Below are positions 8,480 through 16,023 of a stretch of 64,000 bases of DNA, in pieces (the first letter of the stretch is position 1; the number at the start of each line of letters is the position of its first letter). The stretch covers positions 310,001-374,000 of the forward strand of contig CAVSGZ010000013.1 in assembly GCA_963727765.1 (NCBI GenBank), in the 5' to 3' direction. The translations under genes were made by a program, and so were the position numbers. The notes beneath the pieces were generated by a model. That model was given only the letters and a program-made list of their open reading frames with translations. It did no database searches and was not told the DNA's origin. This stretch comes from FEN-299 sp963727765 (GTDB lineage Bacteria > Acidobacteriota > Vicinamibacteria > Vicinamibacterales > Fen-181).

Positions 8480-9217
8480 GTGCATCTGTTCGCCATCGCC
8501 ATCGGCCTCAGTGTCCTCGGCAGCTTCGGCAGCCTGCTCGTTGCCTCCGTGCTCCTGCTGCTCGACCCGAAGAAGCGGATGGCGCTGGTCCCGCACCTGA
8601 TCAGCTATGCCGTCGGCATGCTGCTCGGCGTAGCCCTGCTGTCGCTCCTGCCCGAAGTGCTCCACGATCTCAGCCCAGCGCGGACCGGCGTGGTCCTGCT
8701 TGGCGGCATCATGGGTTTCTTCGTCCTCGAGAAGCTCGTGCTCTGGCATCACTGCCACAGCGAGGACTGCGAGACGCACGGCCGGCCGGGCGCGCTCATT
8801 CTCATCGGCCACGGCTTCCACAGCTTCGTCGACGGCGTGGCGATCGGCGCCGCGGTGCAGATCTCGATCCCGCTGGGCGTGAGCACCGCCGTCGCGGTGG
8901 CGCTGCACGAGGTGCCGCAGCAGGTCGGGGACTTCGCGGTCCTGCTGCACGCCGGGTACAGGCGGGGCCCCGCGCTCGGCCTGAGCTTCCTCTCGGCGGC
9001 CGGCGCCGTCACCGGGACCGTTGCGGCCTTCCTGGCGTTCGGGTCGCTGCCCGGCGTGCTGCCGTACGCGCTGACGGTGGCGGCCGCGAGCTTCCTCTAC
9101 ATCGCGATGGCGGACCTGATGCCCGACCTCCACAAGGGGCACGTCGACGTCAGCGCGTTCGAACAACTCCTGCTGCTGGCGGCCGGCATCGTCACCGCCT
9201 CGTGGCTCCGGGAGTAG
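8480..9217 (+). CDS. ZIP-family metal transporter
   Basis: This inner-membrane protein of about 245 residues has eight hydrophobic segments. The two signature metal-binding helices are HGFHSFVDGVAIGAAV and VALHEVPQQVGDFAVLL, with the His/Asp and His-Glu residues that bind zinc, iron or manganese. A histidine/cysteine loop (WHHCHSEDCETHG) before them fits the variable metal-binding loop. The GTG at 8480 is preferred because the first helix begins right there; an ATG at 8408 adds a polar tail without a ribosome-binding site. The ferritin/VIT1 fusion gene starts nine bases after the stop, so the two form an operon for metal movement. Confidence 0.85.
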   Translation: MHLFAIAIGLSVLGSFGSLLVASVLLLLDPKKRMALVPHLISYAVGMLLGVALLSLLPEVLHDLSPARTGVVLLGGIMGFFVLEKLVLWHHCHSEDCETHGRPGALILIGHGFHSFVDGVAIGAAVQISIPLGVSTAVAVALHEVPQQVGDFAVLLHAGYRRGPALGLSFLSAAGAVTGTVAAFLAFGSLPGVLPYALTVAAASFLYIAMADLMPDLHKGHVDVSAFEQLLLLAAGIVTASWLRE

Positions 9218-9226
9218 CCGCCGCCC

Positions 9227-10369
9227 ATGGACCGCGATCAACACCTCGCGTCACTTCAGAAGCTCTGGCGCCAGGAGGTCGAAGCCGCGACCACCTACCG
9301 CCTGCTCGGCGAGCGCGAGCCCGATCCGCGCCGGCGGGACATCCTGCGCCGGCTGGCGGAATCCGAGGAGCGGCACGCCGCACGGTGGAGCGCTCGCATC
9401 GAGGCGGTCACCGGGCAGGCGCCCGATCCGGAGTCGATCCACCGGTCTCTCACCTGGCTGCAGAAACTGGGCGATCAGGCGGTCATCCTCCACCGCCTCG
9501 AGGAGGAAGAGAACATCGCCGACGAGGAATACCGGCGGCTGACCGCCGAGTTCACCGATCCCGCCGACCAGTTGGTCGCCGACGAGGTGGCCCGCGAGGA
9601 GCGCGAGCACGCGCGCACGCTCGGCGTGCTGGCCGGGCCGGCGCCAACGCCGCGCAAGATGCTCGACACGATCCTCGGGCGCGAGCGTTGGCACGTCCGC
9701 GGCACGGGCTGGATTGGCGACGCGATCTACGGCGTCAACGACGGTCTCGGCGCCGTCTTCGGCATCGTGTCCGGCATGGCCGGCTACACCGGCGGCAGCA
9801 GCGTCGTCCTGGCTGCGGGCCTGGCCGGCACGCTCGCCAGCGCGCTCTCGATGGGCGCCGGCGCGTATCTGGCGTCGAAGTCCGAGCGCGAGATGTACCA
9901 GTCGGAGGTGGGGCGCGAGCGGCGGGAGCTCGAATCGGATCCGGACGAGGAGCGCACCGAACTCGAGCTCTTCTATCAGCTCAAGGGGTTCTCGCCGGCC
10001 GAAGCGCAGGCGATGGTGGCCCGGCTGCAGACGGACTCGAAGGAATTCCTCAAGGCGCTCGTGCACGAGGAGCTCGGTCTCTCCGAGGAGAGCTTCCCCA
10101 ACCCGCTGCGCTCGACGATCTCGGCCACGCTGTCCACCGCCGTCGGCGGGATCATCCCGGTCATCCCGTTCCTCTTCACCCACGGGATGCCCGCAGTCGT
10201 CGCCTCGTTCATCATCAGCACGGCGGCCCACTTCGCCGTCGGCGCCTCCAAGGCGCTCGTCACGACGCGGCCGTGGTGGGCGAGTGGCGCCGAGATGACG
10301 GCCGTCGGCATCCTCGAGGCCGCCATCACCTACGGCCTCGGCATGCTGTTCGCCGGGCTCGGCCACTAG
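9227..10369 (+). CDS. Ferritin-like domain fused to VIT1/CCC1 iron-manganese transporter
   Basis: The 380-residue protein has two parts. Residues 1 to about 140 form a ferritin/rubrerythrin-like helical bundle with carboxylate and histidine ligands (RQEVEAATTYRLL, ESEERHAARW, HRLEEEENIADEEY, REEREHARTL). Residues about 165-380 are a VIT1/CCC1 membrane domain (GDAIYGVNDGLGAVFGIVSG, SMGAGAYLASKSEREMY, late helices). Such fusions are known as erythrin-vacuolar iron transporters, which move Fe(II) or Mn(II) out of the cytoplasm using the soluble domain as a sensor or delivery unit. Its ZIP neighbour probably imports the same metals. It ends four bases before the convergent NTPase gene. Confidence 0.9.
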   Translation: MDRDQHLASLQKLWRQEVEAATTYRLLGEREPDPRRRDILRRLAESEERHAARWSARIEAVTGQAPDPESIHRSLTWLQKLGDQAVILHRLEEEENIADEEYRRLTAEFTDPADQLVADEVAREEREHARTLGVLAGPAPTPRKMLDTILGRERWHVRGTGWIGDAIYGVNDGLGAVFGIVSGMAGYTGGSSVVLAAGLAGTLASALSMGAGAYLASKSEREMYQSEVGRERRELESDPDEERTELELFYQLKGFSPAEAQAMVARLQTDSKEFLKALVHEELGLSEESFPNPLRSTISATLSTAVGGIIPVIPFLFTHGMPAVVASFIISTAAHFAVGASKALVTTRPWWASGAEMTAVGILEAAITYGLGMLFAGLGH

Positions 10370-10373
10370 CCTC

Positions 10374-11486
10374 TCAGTCACGCTTCTGAAGCCGACTGGC
10401 GACCTCGTTGGGGTCGGCGTCCGCCACGTCGATCACCGCCGTGTCGGCCGCGCCCCACCGCGCCCTGACGGCGTCGACCACCGATTCCCGCACCACGAGC
10501 AGCAGCGCGCCTCCGAAACCGTGCGCGAGGGCGTCGAGCGGCTGCGCCCATCCGCCTCCCGACAGCTCGAACGGCCCCACCTCGTCCACCACCACCACGT
10601 CGGCACCGCGCGCGTCGTCGGTCAGCGCGCGGCGGCCCAGGGCAAGCCCCTCGGGAGAGAACGCGAAGCGACTCCAGCGGGCGTGAGAGCCCGAGACGTG
10701 CTCCTGCTCCCGCGCCAGCGAGGCCCGCGCTCCGGTCGCGAGATTGACCAGGTCGAACCCGGTGCGTCGTCCCTCCGTCATGATGCCCGGCGCGAGGATG
10801 CCGGCCACGCGAAGACCCCGCGAGCGCAGCCGCTCGATGACGGCCAGCGTCAGCGTCGTCTTGCCGGACCCGGTGGCGCCCGTGATCACGACCGCGCACC
10901 GCGCGGTCGTGCCTGCACTGCCAGCCGAGATGACGCCGTTGGCGGTTTCGAGGAGGCTCGTCACGAGCTGCCCGGGCCGGCGCCACAGGCCGCGCTGCTC
11001 GGCCAGCGCGGAGGTGAACGCCGGCAGCGTGGCAAAGGCGACGCCCAGCGCGTCGGACAGTCCGCGCAGGCCGCGGCGCTCGACGAAGGCGAGGATCGAC
11101 GGGTTGCGCAGCTCGACGGAGATGGCCGTGAATCCGAACAGCACCATCGTCGCCCGTAGCACCATCGCTCCGCCGGCAGCCAGGCCGTCCAGCAGGCCGG
11201 CGAGGCCGTGGCGAACGCCGCCGAACAGCAGGCCGGCGAGCAGCATCACGACCGCGAGCTCGATCCAGAGCGAGGGGCGTCGAATCCGGGCGACGGCACG
11301 CGGGTAGACGTGCAGCACGAAGGCCGAGAAGACGACCGCGTAGATGGCGCTCGCCCACAGCGGGACCATCCCCACGCCGGTCATGCCCGCGAGCATCGCT
11401 GCGGCGACGAGCGCCAGCCGGGTCAGCGACCAGTCGCCCTCGGCCGTGATCGGCGGGCCGGGGAACCAGGCGACCGAGAGATGCCG
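10374..11486 (-). CDS. Membrane segment plus THEP1-like nucleoside-triphosphatase domain
   Basis: The C-terminal half of a gene that appears to continue upstream in another frame (11488-12078). From about 11465 downward it has several hydrophobic helices and a coupling-helix-like segment (ELRNPSILAFVERRGLRGL), resembling the transmembrane T unit of ECF transporters. A P-loop NTPase follows, with Walker A GATGSGKTTLTL, GILAPGIMTEGRRTGFDLV and Walker B DVVVVDEVGPFELSGGG, which is the THEP1/DUF265 nucleotide-hydrolase pattern. No start codon sits at the head of this frame; the first ATG (11396) would cut the first helix. Substrate unknown. The ECF comparison is inference from topology. Confidence 0.7.
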   Translation of the reverse strand, partial: RHLSVAWFPGPPITAEGDWSLTRLALVAAAMLAGMTGVGMVPLWASAIYAVVFSAFVLHVYPRAVARIRRPSLWIELAVVMLLAGLLFGGVRHGLAGLLDGLAAGGAMVLRATMVLFGFTAISVELRNPSILAFVERRGLRGLSDALGVAFATLPAFTSALAEQRGLWRRPGQLVTSLLETANGVISAGSAGTTARCAVVITGATGSGKTTLTLAVIERLRSRGLRVAGILAPGIMTEGRRTGFDLVNLATGARASLAREQEHVSGSHARWSRFAFSPEGLALGRRALTDDARGADVVVVDEVGPFELSGGGWAQPLDALAHGFGGALLLVVRESVVDAVRARWGAADTAVIDVADADPNEVASRLQKRD

Positions 11487-11487
11487 G

Positions 11488-12078
11488 CACGGGGACGGTC
11501 GTGGCGGTCGCGCCGGCCCGCCGCGCAATGCGCAGGCCGAACAGGGCGGCCGCGAGACCCGCGCACATCTCGAGACCGACGAGGGTGGCGACCAGGTCGA
11601 ACGGGCCGAACGACGAGACGCCGAGCGAACGCGACGCGTAGGTGTAAGCATCGACGTAGAGCCGCACGACGTCGGTCCCGAAGGCGACCAGCGCGTTCAG
11701 CATCCGCTGCACCATCGACCACGACACGGCGAGCGCCCCACCGACCAGGTAGCCGGGCACGCGACCGCGGAAGATCCGGACGGAGGACTCGAGCAGCACG
11801 CCCTCCATGAGGATGCCGACCATCGGTCCCAGGATGACCGCGCTCGGCGACACCGATTTCATCAGGGCGCAGACGAGCGCCGTGCGCCAGATGAGACCGC
11901 GCTCCGGCGACGCGCGGTGGCTCGCGGTCAGGATGGCCACGCCCACCGCGGCGAGTGCGCTGCCGGCGAACGGCACCCGGAGGTTGTGGAGGAAGCTGCC
12001 GACGACGATCTCGACGGCCGCCCACAGGCTGCCGTAGACGGCGGCGCGCTGCCACAGGCGGACCTGGCGGCTGCTCAT
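11488..12078 (-). CDS. Membrane protein resembling an ECF substrate-binding (S) subunit
   Basis: The ATG at 12078 overlaps the stop of the upstream methyltransferase (ATGA), so translation is coupled. About 197 residues show five or six hydrophobic helices (AAVYGSLWAAVEIVVGSFLH, FAGSALAAVGVAILTA, CALMKSVSPSAVILGPMVGILMEGVLLE, YLVGGALAVSWSMVQRMLNAL, LVATLVGLEMCAGLAAALFG). This is the layout of small S-component-like proteins. The frame then loses sense and the next one becomes meaningful. The combined span 10374-12078 is one base over a multiple of three, so a single S-T-NTPase fusion broken by a one-base insertion is the simplest reading. Two overlapping genes remain possible. Confidence 0.65.
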
Positions 12079-12886
12079 CGGGTGATCGTATCGCGAGCCG
12101 CCCCTATCTCCCACGAGAACAGCGCCCAGCGCAGCGGCGACCCCGGCGGCCGATCGCGGTTGGCCTCGAAGTAGGCCGCGAGCCGCGGCAGTTCCTCGGC
12201 ACGCAGTCCGCCGAGCAGCCGGTCGATCGTTCGCGCGGAACTGCTCGAAATCGGTGGCCTGCGTCAGGCGATTCTCGCCGGGCAGGTAGTCGAGCGTCGG
12301 GTGGAGCCCCATCTGGCGGAGGATCCCGACGACGCACAGGTAGTCCGGCAGCACCGCCACCTCGCGCCCGATGGCCTGCCGCACGTCGTCGCCAACGAGA
12401 TGGCCGTCGGCCGGGTAGGTCACGTAGACGCGCCGGCGGGCCTTCGAGTGGAGCTTGGCGAACGCGGCCTCGAGGTCCGGCACCGCGGTGGATCTCGACG
12501 CGACCACGACATCGCAGGCGGGAACGTCGGCCCAGTCATCGTCCCAGGCGTGGAGGATCGGCGTCGCGGCCGTCACGCCTCGGGCCCGGGCGTTGTCGAT
12601 GAAAGCCGTCAGCATGCTCGGGCTGTGGTCCAGCCCGTACACGTGCGAGAGGCGCGGCGCGGCGGACAGGCCGATCGTCCCCGGGCCGCAGCCGACGTCG
12701 AGCAGCGTCGAGCAGCCAGTCCAGGTTCATGCGCGCGAGGAACCCGAGGACGTACGGCGTGTCGAATGCGCGATCGCTCATCGTCGCCGCGCGGCCGTCC
12801 CAGTAGTCGGGCGAGCGTTCCGGCCGCCCGGCGGCCTTCATCCGTTCGCGGTAGAAGCCGGCGAAGTCGAACGTCGAGGGATCCAT
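12075..12886 (-). CDS. SAM-dependent methyltransferase, two frameshifts
   Basis: Pieces in three frames join into one class I methyltransferase: the N-terminus (MDPSTFDFAGFYRERM, with SPDYWDGRA), the SAM-binding motif LLDVGCGPGTIGL, HVYGLDHSPSML, the DVVVASRS strand, and a C-terminal tail ending LFSWEIGAARDTITR. Frame changes fall near 12712 and 12231. The first can be explained by one extra base (giving NLDGCSTLLDVGCGPG) or by the exact 10-bp tandem duplication seen at 12696-12705/12706-12715. The span is two bases over a multiple of three. It starts four bases after the histidine-kinase stop and overlaps the downstream membrane gene by ATGA. Substrate unknown. Confidence 0.75.
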
Positions 12887-12889
12887 GGA

Positions 12890-14347
12890 CTATTCGGACG
12901 CGGCATCCTCGTCGGGCAGCACGATCTCGAACACCGTGTCGACGCCCGGCAGGCTTTGGACGCTGATCCGGCCGCCGTGGCGCTCGACGATCGTCTTGAC
13001 GATCGAGAGGCCGAGGCCGCTGCCCGCGGCGCCGGATCGTTCCGAGCGCGAGGCTTCGGCCTTGTAGAAACGGTCGAACACGTGCGGCAGATGCTCTGGC
13101 AGGATGCCCATCCCGTTGTCCCGCACCGACAGGGCGACCCCGTCGTTGCGCCGCTCCACGTCGAGGACGATGCGTCCGCCGGATGGCACGTGGCGGAGGG
13201 CGTTGGCCGCGAGATTCTGGAGCGCCTGCTCGAGGCGCATCGGGTCGGCACGCACGAGGATCGTCTGGTCGCCCCGCGATTCGAGTGTGACGCCGCGCTC
13301 CTCGGCCGCGTGCCCGTGGCGCTCGAGGACGCGCGCGAAGATCGGCCCGATCGGCACGTCCTCGAGGCAGAACTCGCCGCCGCCGGCCTCCAGCCTCGCG
13401 AGGTCGAGCAGGTCGCCGACGATCCGCTCGAGCCGCAGCGACTCCTCGTCCACGATGGCCAGGTAGCGGGTGCGCGTCTCGTCGTTGAGCGCGATCGAGG
13501 GCATCTCGAGCGTCTCGAGGTAGCCCCGGATCGCGGTAAGCGGCGTCATCAGCTCGTGGGAGATGTCGGCGAGCAACTGGCGGCGAACGCGGTCGGAGCG
13601 CTGCAGGGCGTCGGCGCGCTCGGTGAGATCTTCCGCCATGCGGTTGAAGGCCTGGGCCACGCCGGCGATCTCGTCGCCTCCCGACTCGGACGCGCGGGCC
13701 GACGTGTCGCCGGCGCCGAACCGGGTGGCGGTGGCGGCCAGTTCCTGCAGGCGCCGGTTGGCCGGGCGGAACACGAGCACGGAGGCGAGCGCTCCGAAGC
13801 CGACCACGAGCGCCAGCGCGATCAGCAGCATCACCGGACCGATCTCGCGAGCGACGTACTCCGAGGGCCGGCCGGCCTGTACGAGCACGGTGCCAATTGT
13901 CTGGCCGTGAACCACGACCGGTGCGGCGGCCATCCGGCGCAGACGCAGCATCCCCCGGCCCTCGGGGCTGCTCAGCGGCGGGGCCTGGGTGACGCTCGGC
14001 GGCCGCTGGCGCAGCCGGCGGATGAGCCCCGGCGGCGGCGGCCCCCAGCGCCCCGAGAAGACCGCCCCGTCCTCCATCACCAGCCAGACCGGCCGCGGCA
14101 GACTGCCGTAGCGCTCGGCCAGGTGCTGCTCGACGTTGGCCATCCCGTTCGCCTCGATCTCCGCCGCGACGCCGGCGGCGACCGTCGACGCGAAAGCCTC
14201 GAGCGCGGGCACCGTCACATCGCGCTCGGCGCGGACCACCACGACCAGGAACAGGCTGGCCTGGATGACGAGCGTGAGGCCGAGGAAGCACACGAACCCG
14301 AGCGCGATCCGCCAGTAGAGACTGCGATACCAGGCACGTTCGGGCAT
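12890..14347 (-). CDS. Sensor histidine kinase (HAMP, HisKA, HATPase)
   Basis: The 485-residue inner-membrane kinase has TM helices at about residues 12-38 and 171-193. A periplasmic sensor region of about 130 residues lies between them, followed by HAMP (to about 250), the phosphoacceptor His264 in DISHELMTPL, the N-box region NLAANALRHV, DNGMGI and GSGLGLSIVKTIVERHGG. All catalytic boxes are intact. It starts six bases after the stop of the OmpR-type regulator, a standard cognate pair. The layout next to a divergent Spy/CpxP-like gene suggests sensing of envelope stress, which is inference by analogy with CpxA. Confidence 0.92.
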   Translation of the reverse strand: MPERAWYRSLYWRIALGFVCFLGLTLVIQASLFLVVVVRAERDVTVPALEAFASTVAAGVAAEIEANGMANVEQHLAERYGSLPRPVWLVMEDGAVFSGRWGPPPPGLIRRLRQRPPSVTQAPPLSSPEGRGMLRLRRMAAAPVVVHGQTIGTVLVQAGRPSEYVAREIGPVMLLIALALVVGFGALASVLVFRPANRRLQELAATATRFGAGDTSARASESGGDEIAGVAQAFNRMAEDLTERADALQRSDRVRRQLLADISHELMTPLTAIRGYLETLEMPSIALNDETRTRYLAIVDEESLRLERIVGDLLDLARLEAGGGEFCLEDVPIGPIFARVLERHGHAAEERGVTLESRGDQTILVRADPMRLEQALQNLAANALRHVPSGGRIVLDVERRNDGVALSVRDNGMGILPEHLPHVFDRFYKAEASRSERSGAAGSGLGLSIVKTIVERHGGRISVQSLPGVDTVFEIVLPDEDAASE

Positions 14348-14352
14348 GGGGC

Positions 14353-15084
14353 TCACACGTCCGCGAGCTTGTACCCGACGCCCCACTGTGTGAGGATCAG
14401 CGCCGGGTTCGTGGGATCGGCCTCGATCTTGTGGCGCAGGCGCTTGACGAGCGTGTCCACGCTGCGCTCGGTGACGTAGGTGTCGCCCTTCCAGATCTTG
14501 GCGAGCAGCGCCGTGCGGCTGAAGACGATCCCTGGGTGTTCGGCAAACAGCAGCAGCAGGTTGAACTCCTGGTTGGTCAGGTCGACGTCGCGGCCCCGGA
14601 CGCGCGCCGTCCGGCGCGCCGGGTCGATTTCCACGCCGTGCACCGACACCGTGCGCGTCGCGGGCGCGGTCTTGTCCCCGCCAGGCTCGGCCTCGGCAAC
14701 CGCCGAGGCCCGCTGGACGCGGCGCAGCAGCGCGTGAACGCGAGCGACCAGCTCGCGGACGCTGAACGGCTTGACGAGGTAGTCGTCGGCGCCGCTCTCG
14801 AGGCCGAGCACCTTGTCCGCCTCCTCCCGCCTCGCGGTCAGGATGAGGATCGGAACGTCGCGGTTCAGCCCCTCGCGCCGGATGGCGCGGCACACGGTCA
14901 GGCCGTCGAGGCCCGGGATCATCAGGTCGAGCACGATGAGATCCAGCGCCTGTTCGCCCGCGATCTGCAGCGCCTGTCGGCCATCGGCAACGGGAACGCA
15001 CGTGTAGCCTTCGAGCTGCATGTGCAGGCACACGAGCTCGCGGATGTGCGCCTCGTCCTCTACGACCAGTACCGTCGTTGCCAT
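14353..15084 (-). CDS. OmpR/PhoB-family response regulator
   Basis: The 243-residue regulator has a receiver domain (TVLVVEDEAHIREL, phosphoacceptor Asp53 in VLDLMIPGLDG, Lys in DDYLVKPFS) and a C-terminal winged helix (LTNQEFNLLLLFAEHPG, YVTERSVDTLVKRLRHKI, WGVGYKL). The ATG at 15084 is used because a GGGGAG site precedes it and the receiver domain starts there; an upstream in-frame start adds 14 unrelated residues. It heads a minus-strand unit with the kinase, methyltransferase and membrane/NTPase genes. It may bind the paired TGTCACA/TTTCACA half-sites in the 165-bp divergent promoter region. Confidence 0.93.
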   Translation of the reverse strand: MATTVLVVEDEAHIRELVCLHMQLEGYTCVPVADGRQALQIAGEQALDLIVLDLMIPGLDGLTVCRAIRREGLNRDVPILILTARREEADKVLGLESGADDYLVKPFSVRELVARVHALLRRVQRASAVAEAEPGGDKTAPATRTVSVHGVEIDPARRTARVRGRDVDLTNQEFNLLLLFAEHPGIVFSRTALLAKIWKGDTYVTERSVDTLVKRLRHKIEADPTNPALILTQWGVGYKLADV

Positions 15085-15163
15085 CGTCGCTCCCCGTTCA
15101 GGCCGCGTCCGGAGCGGGTCTATCATCGCCCAATTCAGCGGCCCTGCAGCCCCGGTTGCCGGC

Positions 15164-15181
15164 TGTCACATTTGTTTCACA
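15164..15181 (+). promoter_or_regulatory. Paired half-sites, candidate response-regulator binding site
   Basis: TGTCACA (15164-15170) and TTTCACA (15175-15181) are direct repeats with start-to-start spacing of 11 bp. That is about one helical turn, as in OmpR/PhoB-family sites. They lie midway in the divergent region between the regulator gene and the Spy-like gene. Confidence 0.4.
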
Positions 15182-15249
15182 AGGTTGCCATCCTGACGCC
15201 ACCAACGACTTGTCTATCCTGTCAGAATCGAGAGGGCGTGGAGGACACA

Positions 15250-15768
15250 ATGACAAAGGATAGCAAGGTTCGGTTGGTCGTGGGACTGGCAGTCGCTGCC
15301 GCCGTCGTCGGTTTCATTGCCGTGGGCGCGAGCTACGCGCAGCAGCCGCCTCCCCCGCCGCACCGCGGGATGTGGATGGGCCATGGCCCGATGATGGGCG
15401 GGCCGTTCGCGCAAATCCGCCGGGGCCTGAGGCAGCTCGGGCTGTCGGACCAGCAGAAGTCGCAGATCCAGACGATCTTCCAGGGCCACAAGACCGACCT
15501 CCAGGGCTTCGCCGCGAGGATGCAGCCGGCACGGAAGGCGCTCAACGACGCCATTACGAGCGGCGCCAACGAGGCCACGATCCGGCAGGCCGCGGGTGGA
15601 GTGGCGGCAGTCGAAGCGGACATGGCCGTCTTCCGCGCCGCGGTCCGCGCCCAGGTGTTCGCCGTCCTGACGCCAGACCAGCAGGCCAAGGCCGCGCAGC
15701 TGCAGCAGCAGATGCAGCAGCGCCGGATGGGCCGCGGCTGGGGCCCCGGCAAGGGACCGGGGTTCTAA
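15250..15768 (+). CDS. Spy/CpxP-like periplasmic protein
   Basis: The ATG at 15250 follows a GTGGAGG site, and 172 residues result. A signal peptide (KVRLVVGLAVAAAVVGFIAV, cleavage after SYAQ) precedes a proline/glycine/methionine-rich stretch. A helical core follows with two LTxxQ-type motifs (LGLSDQQKSQIQ and VLTPDQQAKAAQLQQQM), the hallmark of Spy/CpxP periplasmic chaperones and metal-stress proteins. It is transcribed away from the OmpR-type regulator and histidine kinase, as cpxP is from cpxRA in enterobacteria. It probably protects against envelope stress and may feed back on the kinase (inference). Confidence 0.85.
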   Translation: MTKDSKVRLVVGLAVAAAVVGFIAVGASYAQQPPPPPHRGMWMGHGPMMGGPFAQIRRGLRQLGLSDQQKSQIQTIFQGHKTDLQGFAARMQPARKALNDAITSGANEATIRQAAGGVAAVEADMAVFRAAVRAQVFAVLTPDQQAKAAQLQQQMQQRRMGRGWGPGKGPGF

Positions 15769-16023
15769 GGCTCAGGACTCAGGGGATCGAGGCGAGTTCC
15801 AGGATCTGCTGGCAACGACAGACCCTGGAGCTCGTCCCGCTCGTCCCGTTCGATCAGCGCCCGGGCGCTGGACCTCGTGGGTCTCCTCCCTCGACATCAC
15901 CCACACAGCCGATGTCCACCGCCGATGTCCATCAGTGGCCGGTGACCGGCCGTTGGTGGTAGCGTGTCACGCACACCCAAACGGTCATCAGGCACTGGCA
16001 TCTGCCGCGGTCGCCTGTCGCAC

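Noticed and set aside
12696..12715. Exact 10-bp tandem duplication CGTCGAGCAG as a proven cause of the methyltransferase frameshift
   Set aside because: Equally well explained by one extra base just upstream, which gives the more typical sequence NLDGCSTLLDVGCGPG; kept only as an alternative.
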